Shown here: in pieces, positions 27,801 through 39,700 of the stretch
Layout: each line of letters begins with the position of its first letter
How positions within the stretch are numbered: position 1 is the stretch's first letter
Source of the DNA: Chitinophagales bacterium
Lineage (GTDB): Bacteria; Bacteroidota; Bacteroidia; Chitinophagales; UBA8649
Length of the DNA stretch: 64,000 nucleotides
Direction of reading: 5' to 3'
Assembly (NCBI GenBank): GCA_020635995.1
Contig: JACJYS010000005.1
Location: 62,001 to 126,000 of the forward strand
The notes under the pieces: generated by a model
Seen by the model: the letters and a program-made list of their open reading frames with translations, nothing else
Database searches by the model: none
What the model was told of the DNA's origin: nothing
Translations under genes and position numbers: made by a program

Positions 27801-27833
27801 ACTCGTGCCACCATTTGGAGTGGTGGCACGAGT
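27801..27833. repeat. Long palindrome, family ACTCGTGCC, copy 2
   Basis: A 13-base perfect stem (27801-27813 with 27821-27833), extended by a T-G and a T-A pair around a short loop. It is nearly identical to the palindrome at 18681-18713. It lies in the 256-base gap 27609-27864, in which I see no gene; the rest is low-complexity AT-rich sequence. Confidence 0.75.
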
Positions 27834-27864
27834 ATATCTTTTAAAAAAAGTTCAAAACGCTTTT

Positions 27865-28512
27865 TTACTCTTCATAATAAGTTGTACCCTTATCTTCTTT
27901 CTTTTTAAACATATATACAAAACGGAAAGTAAGAGCATTATGATACCAACCGTTTCTTCTTGCTTTTGAGCCAGGGTCGGGAGATGCTAAAATAGAATTT
28001 AGCGAATAGTTTACTTTTAAATTAAAACCAAATCTTTTTTTAAGTATAAATGTACCACCTGCCGTAATACCAAATTCCCATTTTTTAGGGTCTGTACTTA
28101 CTAAATTAATAGCATTTCTGGCTTCATTTCTTATTAGCCTACCAAAAGTAATACCTGCACTAAAAATAGCCACTTCTTTTTCGTGGTAGTTAAATAATAC
28201 GGGAATTTCAACATAATCCATAGTATATTTCTTAAAAGAAGTGGGATTATTATTTTTAAAAGCCTCTTGGCTTCCTTTCATTGAGTATGAAATTTCTATA
28301 CTGTTAGAAAAAAATGGCTTATACATAATATATGTTCCCACTCCGGCATTAGCTCCCACTTTTCTGTAGCCCGCCATTCTATCGCCTGCTATCTGCGATA
28401 CATTCATACCTGCTGCCAAGTACCCAACAAAGAGCTGTGTGTCCCTCTGTTTTTTTTGAGCAGTAAGCAAAAATGGAAGAAGCATAATAAAGCCAATCAG
28501 AATATTTCTCAT
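27865..28512 (-). CDS. Outer-membrane beta-barrel protein (PorT-like/OMP_b-brl)
   Basis: An exported protein of 215 residues with a signal peptide ending LLPFLLTAQ. The body is short amphipathic beta strands with glycine- and aromatic-rich ends (YLAAGMNVSQIAGD, VGANAGVGTYIMYKPFF, NSIEISYSMKGSQEAF, WEFGITAGGTFILKKRFGFNLKVNYS). This is the pattern of small eight-stranded Bacteroidota barrels of the PorT-like group. The tail is charged (KKKEDKGTTYYEE) rather than ending in an aromatic residue. Role unknown; PorT itself belongs to T9SS, but similarity at this level does not prove that role. Confidence 0.72.
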   Translation of the reverse strand: MRNILIGFIMLLPFLLTAQKKQRDTQLFVGYLAAGMNVSQIAGDRMAGYRKVGANAGVGTYIMYKPFFSNSIEISYSMKGSQEAFKNNNPTSFKKYTMDYVEIPVLFNYHEKEVAIFSAGITFGRLIRNEARNAINLVSTDPKKWEFGITAGGTFILKKRFGFNLKVNYSLNSILASPDPGSKARRNGWYHNALTFRFVYMFKKKEDKGTTYYEE

Positions 28513-28531
28513 ATTGTGTATATTTACTTTT

Positions 28532-28539
28532 CAAAAGTA
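28532..28539 (-). promoter_or_regulatory. -7 box of the small barrel gene
   Basis: TACTTTTG on the minus strand (CAAAAGTA at 28532-28539), 19 bases before the ATG at 28512. Full TAnnTTTG match. Confidence 0.5.
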
Positions 28540-28562
28540 AGGCAAAAAAGATAGTTTGCTTA

Positions 28563-28570
28563 TAATTTTG
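28563..28570 (+). promoter_or_regulatory. -7 box of the aroB operon
   Basis: TAATTTTG at 28563-28570 matches TAnnTTTG and ends 11 bases before the ATG at 28582. It faces away from the box at 28532-28539, giving a compact divergent promoter region. Confidence 0.5.
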
Positions 28571-28581
28571 GGTTATAATTT

Positions 28582-28857
28582 ATGAAATACACTAAAACAA
28601 CGCTAAATAAAGCAGAAAAATTATTAGAGGATATTGATTTTATAGTTCGCTATGAAAAAGGAAATTTTAATAGTGGCTACTGCCTGCTTGAAGATAAAAA
28701 AGTAGTAGTTATTAATAAATATTTTGAAATAGAAGCTAAAGTAAGCTCATTAATAGATATTATAATGAAACTCAAATTTAACACCAAAGACCTAAGCGAA
28801 GAAAGTCAAAAGTTTTATTTGCAGATAAGTCAATTAGAATTAGGAGATTTAGAATGA
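28582..28857 (+). CDS. Small conserved hypothetical protein
   Basis: A 91-residue soluble protein with no recognised catalytic motif. The centre, GYCLLEDKKVVVINKYFEIEAK, followed by a helix (VSSLIDIIMKLK), resembles a small conserved Bacteroidota protein of unknown role. It is first in an apparent four-gene unit; its stop overlaps the next ATG by four bases (ATGA). Confidence 0.75.
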   Translation: MKYTKTTLNKAEKLLEDIDFIVRYEKGNFNSGYCLLEDKKVVVINKYFEIEAKVSSLIDIIMKLKFNTKDLSEESQKFYLQISQLELGDLE

Positions 28858-29420
28858 ACCCAAAAGATTTGCATATAGAAACGGAACGTCTTTTAATAAG
28901 ACCTTATACTATTGAAGATGCCCCTGCAATAAAGGAAGCAATAGATAGCAGTTTGCCTGAGTTATTGCTTTTTATGCCGTGGGCTAAAAATGAGCCACAA
29001 GGTATTGATGCAAAGAAAGAATTAATAAAACATTGGACTAAAGAAATAGAAGAAGATAAAGACTACACCTTAGGTATTTTTGATAAAGTATCAGGGGATT
29101 TTATTGGTTCTACAGGAATCCATACCATTAGAAGTAAAGAAAGACAAAATTTTCATATAGGGTATTGGTGTCATTCAAAACATACCAGGAAAGGCTACAT
29201 TACAGAAAGTTCAAGAGCACTAACTGACTTTGGTTTTAATAAATTTAATGCGGAGAGAATGGAAATACATTGTGAGGAATCTAATATAAAAAGTGCAGCA
29301 ATTCCAAAAAGATTAGGCTATAATTTAGAAGGCACTTTTAGAATATTAGAAAAAGACGAACACGGAAATAGAAAAAAACACCAAGCGTGGTATATGTTTA
29401 AAGAAGAATGGAAAGGATAA
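28854..29420 (+). CDS. GNAT acetyltransferase (RimJ/RimL type)
   Basis: A 188-residue acetyltransferase transferring acetyl from acetyl-CoA to an N-terminus or small amine. It opens with TERLLIRPYTIEDAPAIKEA. The acetyl-CoA region has IGYWCHSKHTRKGYITESSRALTDFGF (about 101-127), and ERMEIHCEESNIKSAAIPKRLGY follows. It resembles RimL-type ribosomal protein acetyltransferases, but substrates in this family vary. It overlaps its upstream neighbour by four bases and is followed after three bases by the monooxygenase-like gene. Confidence 0.88.
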   Translation: MNPKDLHIETERLLIRPYTIEDAPAIKEAIDSSLPELLLFMPWAKNEPQGIDAKKELIKHWTKEIEEDKDYTLGIFDKVSGDFIGSTGIHTIRSKERQNFHIGYWCHSKHTRKGYITESSRALTDFGFNKFNAERMEIHCEESNIKSAAIPKRLGYNLEGTFRILEKDEHGNRKKHQAWYMFKEEWKG

Positions 29421-29423
29421 ATT

Positions 29424-29711
29424 ATGATAGTACGAATAGTGAAAATGAAATTTAAAGCAAATGAAATTGATAATTTCTTGGCTACTTTTGAAAAACAAAA
29501 AGAATTTATTGCCGGTTTTGAAGGATGTAGCTTTTTAGAACTGCTTAGAGATAAAAATGACGAAACTATATTTTTTACTCATAGCCACTGGGATAATGAA
29601 GAAACTTTAGAGCGATACAGACAATCTGATTTTTTTAGAAATATATGGAGTAAAGTAAAATTACTATTTAGCGACAAACCCGAAGCTTGGTCAACACAAA
29701 AATATGCATAA
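29424..29711 (+). CDS. Antibiotic-biosynthesis-monooxygenase-like (ABM) domain protein
   Basis: A 95-residue ferredoxin-like alpha/beta dimeric-fold protein. It shows the family layout: an N-terminal strand (MIVRIVKMKFK), a helix (IDNFLATFEKQKEFI), PGF-like GFEGCSFLELLRDK, then HSHWDNEETLERYRQSDFF. ABM proteins include heme-degrading and quinone monooxygenases as well as many without known activity. It overlaps aroB by eight bases. Role unknown; it may simply ride in the operon. Confidence 0.82.
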   Translation: MIVRIVKMKFKANEIDNFLATFEKQKEFIAGFEGCSFLELLRDKNDETIFFTHSHWDNEETLERYRQSDFFRNIWSKVKLLFSDKPEAWSTQKYA

Positions 29712-30711
29712 TATAAACTTACATTTTGGCGAAATTAATGAGCTTTTAAACGCTTATTTAAAAGAAAACTCTTTTAATAAAATCTTTATTCTTGTAGATG
29801 AAAATACTAAAAGAGATTGTCTGCCACTTATCCATTTTAACAATTTTATAGAGATAGAAATAAAAAGTGGAGAACAGCATAAAAATATACAAACTTGCCA
29901 GCAGATTTGGGCAGTTTTATTAGAACATGAAGCCCACAGAAATGATTTACTTATAAATTTAGGTGGGGGTGTTATAGGCGATATGGGCGGTTTTTGTGCC
30001 TCGGTATTTAAAAGAGGTATTAGTTTTGTAAACATACCCACTACCCTGCTTGCTATGGTAGATGCCAGCATAGGCGGTAAAACGGGGATTGATTTTTACA
30101 ATCAAAAAAATATGCTGGGGGTGTTTAACAAACCTAAAGCTGTATTAATAGACAATATTTTTTTAAAAACACTTCCTACACGGCAGCTACTTTCCGGAAA
30201 AGCCGAAATGCTAAAACATGGCATTATAGCTAATGAAGAACATTTTTTTAGTATTCCTATTGATGAAATTCCGACCTTAAATTTAATAGAAACATCAATT
30301 AATATTAAAAATGATTTTGTAAAACAAGACCCTTATGATAAAGGATTGAGAAAAACACTAAATTTTGGTCATACTTTAGGGCACGCCTTAGAAAGCTATT
30401 GTCTTTCAGAAAATTATGATTTGCTTCATGGCGAAGCTGTTGCTCAAGGTATGCTTTGGGCTATAGATTTATCTGTTAATTTTAACGCCTTAGATTTTTC
30501 TATGGCTACGAGATTAAAAAATCATATACGCCTGTTTTTTAAGCCTTTGCAAATACCTAATACTTCTTTAAAAGAAATAATTATTATAGCTCAAAACGAC
30601 AAAAAGAATAATGATTCAAGTATTAACTTTTGCCTTTTAAAAGATATAAGTAATCCTATAGTTGATTTAAAACTCAATGCTAATCAAGTATATGATTGCT
30701 TATCGGATTAA
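29704..30711 (+). CDS. aroB: 3-dehydroquinate synthase
   Basis: The second step of the shikimate pathway: it converts DAHP to 3-dehydroquinate with NAD+ and a divalent metal. A 335-residue protein with the NAD-binding loop LGGGVIGDMGGFCASVFKRG and IPTTLLAMVDASIGGKTGID. Metal ligands are provided in KAEMLKHGII, NFGHTLGHALE and LHGEAVAQGM. Last gene of a four-gene unit. It converges on the giant protease gene, and the two coding ends overlap by 12 bases. Confidence 0.95.
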   Translation: MHNINLHFGEINELLNAYLKENSFNKIFILVDENTKRDCLPLIHFNNFIEIEIKSGEQHKNIQTCQQIWAVLLEHEAHRNDLLINLGGGVIGDMGGFCASVFKRGISFVNIPTTLLAMVDASIGGKTGIDFYNQKNMLGVFNKPKAVLIDNIFLKTLPTRQLLSGKAEMLKHGIIANEEHFFSIPIDEIPTLNLIETSINIKNDFVKQDPYDKGLRKTLNFGHTLGHALESYCLSENYDLLHGEAVAQGMLWAIDLSVNFNALDFSMATRLKNHIRLFFKPLQIPNTSLKEIIIIAQNDKKNNDSSINFCLLKDISNPIVDLKLNANQVYDCLSD

Positions 30712-33700
30712 AGTTACATTACCTGAAAGCACTTTATTTTCTCCGTCACAATAATATTCTACCACATACATGTAAACTCCTATATTTTGTGGTTGACCTT
30801 TATATGTACCATCCCAAGGGAGTAATGAATCATGTATTTTTTCGCCCCAGCGATTGTATATTGTAAATGACTGAACTATTGTTTTCTCATCTAATACTAT
30901 TGGTTTAAACGTATTATTTACCGCATCTCCATTTGGAGAAAATGCCGTAGGAATGACTAAGCAATCTTTTAAATTTTTAATATTTACAACCAAAGTATCA
31001 TAAGAAATACAGCCGTTATTAATTGCCTGTAAAATATAAATCATACTTGAATCGGCATTAATAATAGGTTCTTTACAATTAATACACGATAAACCATAAG
31101 GCGGTGTCCAATACCAATCTACTGCATTCCCAATTACTTCGGCTTGTTCTTCATCATTTTCATACATTTCTATAGGAGAAACTATATCTATTTCCGGAAA
31201 CGTATCTACATACAAATTAATAGAAGAAGTATAATTACCGCAATAATCGTTATATAAAATAGCAGTAATGGTTTCTGAAATAGTAGCTGTATCTGCTAAA
31301 GGATTTTCATTAGAACCCACACTCCACCACACACTATCATTTGTAGCTATGTTTAAGTTGTAAATATCCCCTTCGCAATAAATAGTATCGCCTATTATTG
31401 TGGCATTAGGTGTATCTATGGCTACTACAAATAAGCTATCATAATTACTACAGTATTGGTCTTCATAATTTACTATAATTGAGGTATCATTTGCTATAGT
31501 GTATTGGGTGCTATTGGTTGTAGCTCCATTTGACCATAAATAAGTATAACCTACAGGCAAACTGTATGTTTCTACAGTATTAATACATGTAGTATCATTT
31601 CCTACAATACTTAAATTAGGTAATGAACGAGCATATATATTTATGGTATCATAAACACTACAATAACCATTGTAGGTTTGTAAAATAACCGAAGTATCAT
31701 TATTTACTACAAAATCTATTTGCGTAACGGTATCGTTATTTAATGTAGTTGTAATACCCGTAGAACTAATAGTTATGATATCGTTTTCATATTGACATAC
31801 GGTATCTGTATAAGTAAACAATCTTGCAGGAATAGTATCTATATTAAGTGTTATAGAATCGGAAACCATTCCACAATAATCATTAAATTGATAAACCACT
31901 ATTGTATTGTCTAAAGTAGTTGCATTTCCAATATAAGTATTGCCTATTGTTCCATTGTTCCAATAAACGCTATCTGTAGTATTTACAATTAAATTAACTA
32001 CATCGCCATCGCAATAATTTGTATCTCCTATTATAACTATTTGAGGTGTATCTATTACAAAAACATTAAATGAATCGGTATTTTGACAATAAGCATCTTC
32101 ATAAGTAACATAAATGGTAGTATCTGATTCTATAGTATATGTGGCAGAATTTGATGCACTACCATTTGACCATAAATAATTATACGCTCCTGCTACGCTA
32201 TAACTTTCCGTACTATTTATACAAACCGTATCTACTCCCGTTATACTATCTTCCGGCAAATCTCTTGTATAAATTTGTATGGTGTCCTCTGTTCCACACA
32301 AACCATTATAGGTAGTTAAGTAGAGTATGGTATCTTGCTCTATAAATACAGGATATGCTGTGGCAGTATCTCCACTTTCCCAAACAGGTATGCCCGTAGT
32401 TTGTACATTTATGGTATCCCACGAGTTAATACAAACCGTATCATTAAATACTAAATTAATATTAGGGATAGTATCTATATTAAGTATTACAGAATCGGAA
32501 ACCATTCCACAATAATCATTAAATTGATAAACCACTATTGTATTGTCTAAAGTAGTTGCATTTCCAATATAAGTATTACCTATTGTTCCATTGTTCCAAT
32601 AAACGCTATCTGTGGTATTTACTACCACTAAATTAACTACATCCCCTTCGCAATAATTTGTATCTCCTATTATAACTATTTGAGGTGTATCTACTACAAA
32701 AACATTAAATGAATCGGTATTTTGACAATAAGCATCTTCATAAGTAACATAGATTATAGTATCTGATTCTATAGTATATGTGGCAGAATTTGATGTACTA
32801 CCATTTGACCACAAATAATTATACGCTCCTGCTACGCTATAACTTTCCGTACTATTTATACAAACTGTATCTACTCCTGTTATACTATCTTCCGGCAAAT
32901 CTCTTGTATAAATGTATATAGTGTCTTCTATCCCACACAAACCATTATAGGTAGTTAAATAGAGTATGGTATCTTGCTCTATAAATACAGGATATGCTGT
33001 GGCTGTATCTCCACTTTCCCAAACAGGTATGCCTGTGGTTTGTACATGTATTGTATCCCATGAGTTAATACAAACCGTATCATTAAACACTAAATTAACA
33101 TTAGGGATAGTATCTACTTCTATATTTAAAGTATCATAGAAAATACAATCTTCAATAAATAGTCTAACTGTTATTTGTGTATCTTGAAGTAAAACAAAAT
33201 TAAGTGTATCAAATTGGCTACCATTACTCCATATTAAAGAATCATTTGGGGCATCAACATAAAGTTGCACACTATCATTGGCACAAATAGAAGTAGCACT
33301 ATATTTTATTATAGAATCGGGCTCATATACAAAATGAATAGTAACACTATCTGTATTTACACAGCCGGTAAAATTATCTGTAACAACCACCGTGTATGTT
33401 TCTGAGTAATTTATACTTGCTATAGGATTGGCAATATTTGAATTATCTAAGCCATTAGTAGGTGTCCATATATAAGTATAGTCAGAAATACCTATATCTC
33501 CTAATTGATAATGTACACTATCATTACCACAAATATTGGTATCCGGAGCTAAGTTTAATAAAGGAATATCATTTACATAAATATTCTTTAAAACAGTATC
33601 TTGCCCGCAATCATCAGATAAAATTAACTGCACTTGATACATTCCCGGAATTGTATATGTAACCGCAGGTGGATTTTGTCCCACATAAGTTGCAGGGCTA

Positions 33701-36700
33701 GCCCCTGTTCCAAAATTCCAAGTAAAGGTTGGGTTTGTTCCTTCTATAGATGTATTGGTAAAAGTAACTGTTTCATTAACACAAATAATGCTGTCGCTTA
33801 TATCAAAATCGGCAAAAGCACCACAACAAGGTAATACATTAATGATAACCGTATCGCTGGCTTCGCAACCATTACTATTTTGCCCTATTACTATTAATGT
33901 ATCTGTTGTATTGCCATTAAAAATTGGGTCAGCTATATTGGCATTATTCAAATTAGCACTTGGCATCCAAATATAAGATACTGCTCCGGTGGCATTAAGT
34001 TGAACGTTTGTATTTGGACATACTGTTGTGTCATTAAAAGATGCTTCTACGTCTAAACTACTAATTTGTATATGCAGGGTATCAAAATATTGGCACACAG
34101 AATCTTCGTAATAAACAATATATGTAGTATCTGTTTCCGGCCAAAAAATTGGGTTTGCACTATTTACATCAGATATATTGTAATTAGGTGTCCACGATAT
34201 ATTGCTTACTGCACCTAAATCTATTTGCAATGAATCGCCTAAACAGATTAATGTATCTATAGAAGAGTTATTGCATACTACTATAGGATTAATTGGTGTA
34301 TCGCAATTTACTTCACATTCTATTTCAGTTAAAACAGTAAGGGTATTAACTGTAGGAATATCATTAAAAACATTTAATGTAATATTTGATCTAGTAAAAT
34401 TAATAGTAGTCATAGAGGAGGAAACAGTACCAAAGGCTAAAGTTGTATCTACTAAAATACAAGAACTTAAGGCTGTATCTGTTTTTATTATACCTACTTT
34501 ATTTCCGTTAGAAAAATATGGCGAAGTATAAGCTATAATGAGTTCTTCTGCACTTGCTGCCGGAACTATAGTTCCATGCAATAATAATGAATTGTTTATT
34601 GTTGATGTTTTTTCTTTAAGTACATTTCCCGAAGCATCAAATTTAATTAATAATTCATCTTGAATAGTACTACCTACATATACAGGAGTATATAAATATA
34701 AATTACCAAAAGCATCTTTTAATATTTCGCCATCATATACATCTCTATTGGAAATCCATCCTGTACTTTGCTTCCAAATAGGATTAAAATTAGCATCAAA
34801 TTTTTCTATAAAAATTTTAGCATTGCTTCCACTTTTATCTGAACCGTGTGCATAATAAAAGTTTCCATCTTTAAATATACTTCTATATAAAGAATAAGTG
34901 GAGGAATTCTCTATTTTACTATGTATTATATTTCCATTTGGATCTATTTCAAGTAGGAAAGGATTGGAAGAAAGAACTCCTGACATAGCAAGTCCTCCTG
35001 CACCATTAGATATAACTCTAAAAAATTGGTCATCAGAATAATCGTATTGATAAGACCATAATACATTTCCATTTCCATCAAATTTATACACTACCAAATT
35101 ATCGGATGAGCCAGAAGGTGCATACCAGCAAACCATATAATATTCATTGTTTCCGGCATTTACTAGTTTAGGTCGTCTTATGATACCTTTTTGCAGACGT
35201 TTATTCCAAACAATGTTTCCTGCATTGTCAATTCTATATATTATTGCTTGGTCATTTTTTAATTCTACTGTTAATATATCCGAATTATTATCGGCAAACA
35301 AAATAGTGCCAATAAAAGAAGTAGTGCCTGCACTAGCAGCATACTCTCGCGACCAGTTAGTAGTTCCGTCTGTTTCCATATTTGCCATAAATAGATTGCC
35401 ATTTACGGTTCCACCACTCATGTATAGTTGATTCGTAGCACTTTTATAAACAATATCATTTACAGTATTATAATTATTGTATGTTTTTAAATAATCACAA
35501 TTTGAATTAGTTTGGGTGTTACACAACACCTCACATATAACGCTTTCAGTTATAGGCATAGTCAGTTTAGATAAATTGGCATTTATTTCTGTAGGGTATA
35601 TTCCTTCTGTAAAAGTTCTTGAAACGGGTGTAATATTAATATTAGATTCATTCCAAAGTACTGTATTTATTTCATTGCAAACCGTATCTGTTCCTAAACT
35701 CAATTTTGTAATGGTAATGTCAAAATCATTTCCGCCATAGCTTCTAGTGGCATAGGAAAGTAACCCATATCCTTCATTTTCATTTATTTTAAAGAAACCA
35801 TCTCTATGAAAAATATCTTCTTCGGCAGCCCCACCATATAATTTTGTCCATTGCTCTACCCCATTTGCATCTAATTTTGTTACAAACACATCATAACTAC
35901 CATGACCTGCTATATTATTAGTTTTACCCGCCATGTACAGACTTCCGTCAGAAGATACCATTATCTCATCTCCAAACTCTGAACCTGATTGATTAAAATA
36001 TTTATTCCAAATAATATTACCTGCATAATCTATCTTGGTTAGTATATTGCCACCATTACTTGCTCCGGTAAGTATTATATTGTTATCGGGTGTTTTATTT
36101 ATACTATAATAAAAATCGCTTCCACTATAGTTATCGTAGGTTTTAACCCAATCAACATTCCCATTAGAAGGTTCTAATTGATAAACAACTCCTTTTTCGC
36201 CACCTCCAAAGGCCGTTGTGGTGCCACAACCATATATTTTACCATTATTACCTAATATTTGTCGCATTCCATGCTCTATAGAACCAAATCTTAATTTCTT
36301 CATCCATATTCTATTGCCACTACCGTCTATTTTTAACGTATAAATTTGTGCTCCACCACCCGATGACCCCATTAAGTAAAATTCATTATTATATTCTAAA
36401 ATACTTGAGGCATGCAAGTAAGAAGAGCCCGAAACATCTATAGCTTTTTGCCAAACTATATTACCAGTTGCATCTAATCTCATATAAACTAATCCTCCTG
36501 CATCAGTTCTATTTGAATAGGCAGTTGATTCAAAAGCTACAAGATAGTCGTTTGTTGTAGTTTGAATAATATAAGCTGTACCTGCCAGCTCTCTTGAAGT
36601 AGTACCATAAGTATTAGACCACTCAACTTGGTTATTGGCATTATATTTTACTACAAAAATATCTTCTTGCCCTGCGCCATAACTATTAGTCATACCAGCT

Positions 36701-39700
36701 ATTACATAACCCCCATCGGAAGTAATATAATTACTGATGTTTTTAGAATCTTGGGAGTTGTCATAATATTTTTGAAATAAATCGGTGCAAGAAGTTTCCG
36801 AATTAGAATTACAAACAGCAAAACAGCTTGTATCTACAACCATAGGATTAACTGTTTCAGACATATTATATGAAGCAAAATTACCCAGAGATGTATTAGA
36901 TGCACTTATATTTTGAACAATTGGATTTATGGTTTGCTCTACCCACAATATTCCTTGTGCACTGCAACTGTCTTGTTCCTCTAAATTAAATTTAATTATA
37001 TAAGGATCAAAATCACTTCCCCCGTAACTTTGGGTAGAACCTACCAAAATTCCGTAACCACCACTTTCATTAATTGCCAACATATTAGGATGTGCATAAA
37101 CAGATTCATCTTGTTGCCCACCATAAATTTTAGTCCAAATTTCATTGCCCTGTCCATTAATCTTTGTAACAAATAGCTGCTTTCCATTACCAAAACTTGA
37201 GGTAACACCTGAAATGATATAACTATCTCCGCTCATTTTCTTAATACTCATTCCTTCATCGTAATCCGAACCAGCCAAAGATTTTGACCAAATTAAATTC
37301 CCGATAGCATCTACTCTAATTATATACAAATCAGCATTTGCGTTCACGTCAGTTCTTCCCAAACCTAAAATATCTCCATTATCAGCTTCTACAAATCCAT
37401 CAAATCCATCAGCCAAATTTGGAATATCATATTTTTTAGCCCATAATGCATTTCCTATATTATTAGAACAATGAATAGTTGCTGTTGAAGCACCTGAAGC
37501 AAAAGTTCTATTAAGACCTCCCCAATACAAATTATTGTTAGAATGTAAAATTACATTTATTGAATGATCTATATATGAACCATTAAAACTACTTGACCAT
37601 AAAGCATTCCCATTGGCATCTACTTCCATTAAAAAGGCATCTGAATTGCCTCCATTACTTATTATTTGACTGCCCGTTAAATAATAATGTCCATTTTGAA
37701 AAATTAAATCCCTTCCATTAAAGTAATCAGAAGTATTTGGTATTAATTTATTTTTAGCCCATATTATAGAACCGGAAGTACTTAATTTTATTAATGTTGT
37801 ATTTTTTGTCCTATTTGCAAAATCTATATATTGAGATGATCCCGACATTACTAATAAATCTCCATTATTATCCTCTATCACATGAATTGACACCCCCTTT
37901 TCTGAATTAGACGTACCAATAATTTTATTCCACATTAATTGATCTTGGCTATTAAATTTACTAACAAATAAATCAATAGAACCAAAAACACCATCATTAG
38001 TATACCCCACTAATACATAACCTCCATCCTGTGTTAAAACAACAGCATTTGCTTCACTATCTCCGTTATCATTCAATGTAAATTGATAGGAGTTTGAACA
38101 ATTTGTAGAAACAGACGTGCTTACATTCACTTCCGCACTCCCACTTACCGTTCCATTACAGTTATCATTACTCATACTTACCAAACTGTAAGTAGTGGTT
38201 GCAGAAGGATTTACCTGAATATAATATGGCGAATACTGAACATTATTTTGTGTAAAATTGTTAGTGCCATCTGTATAAGTAAAACTATAAGGTGGTACAC
38301 CTGTAAAATCCACTCTTAAAAAAGCTACTCCGCCCGGAACTATAGTTGCATTTCCCGAAATAGTGGCTGTAGGTGTAGTTACTGTTATATAATTTGTTTT
38401 TGTTAGCACATCATTACCATAGGCATTTGTTACGGTTAAAGTAACACTATACACTCCCGTAGTAGCATAGCTTACTGTAGGGTTTTGCAATACCGAAGTG
38501 CTAGGCATACCCCCCGGAAAAGACCAGCTATAGGTTAAAGGTTGCACCCCGGCACTTTGGCTATAAAACTGTATAGATTGATTGGGACATACCAAGGTAT
38601 CTTCTGCATAAAAAGCCACCACAGGAGAAGTACTCAAGCACTGCAATGCCGCTTGTGCATCTACCCTGCCTGCTCCTAACTGATTGATATAACTGGGGTT
38701 TTGTGCATCTATATTTACGGCAGTTGTTTTAAGGCAACTTTCTATCATATCGGGGGTAGCACCATAATTATAGCATTTCATTAAAGCACATAAACCTGCC
38801 ACTAGTGGCGATGCCATAGATGTTCCTTGCTTAATATCATAGGCATTATCTGCTCCTGCCACCGTACTTAGTATAGCTACCCCGGGAGCTGCCACGTCTA
38901 TAGTGCTTCCATAGTTTGAAAAAGAAGCTCTTGTATCTGTTTGATTGGTGGCAGCCACACTTATAACATGGTTATAAGCGGCAGGATACATAGGCACGCT
39001 TGTATTGCTATTTCCAGCTGCTGCCACAAATGTTATTCCTTGGTTGTAGCCTGCTGTTATTAAATTTTGATAGGTAACTGAATACGAACCCCCACCCCAA
39101 CTCATATTTACAACATCTACATAACCACATGCTATGGTATAATCTATTCCTGCCCATGCTCCTACTAAACTACCACTACTATTTGCTCCTATTTTTACAG
39201 GCATTAATTGTACGCCATAACCTATAGAAGCTATTCCAATAGCATTGTCCGTAGCTCCGCCTGCTATACCTGCCACATGCGTACCATGAGAAAAATAAGA
39301 ATTAGTAGCCGATGCCGGAGGAGCAGGATTATTATCATTATCTGCTGCATCCCAACCTACTACATCATCTATAAAGCCATTATTATCATCATCAATGCCA
39401 TTATTAGGTATTTCATTAGGATTATTCCACAAAATGGGTGCAATATCTTCATGGGTTATACGCACTGCGTCATCTGTAATAGCCAACACTACTTGACTAT
39501 TGCCTATACAAGTAGCAATATCCCACGCTAAAGGAGCATTTATTAACGGTAAAGCATATTGCTGTGGATACAAAGGGTCATTAGGTGTATAAAAAAGTTC
39601 GTACTGCGGTACTTCTTCTATATATTCTATAAAAGAATATTGTTTTGTATTTTCCAATAATCTTTCTAACGATATATTAGCATTGGTTTTAAGTAAGTAT

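Noticed and set aside
29754..30071. Minus-strand open frame inside aroB
   Set aside because: Shadow of a strongly supported gene; no start signal or family features. The same applies to other antisense frames across the window.
31190..33110. CRISPR-like or satellite array
   Set aside because: The repeats are long, adjacent, in frame with the protease gene and without spacers; they encode Ig-like domains.
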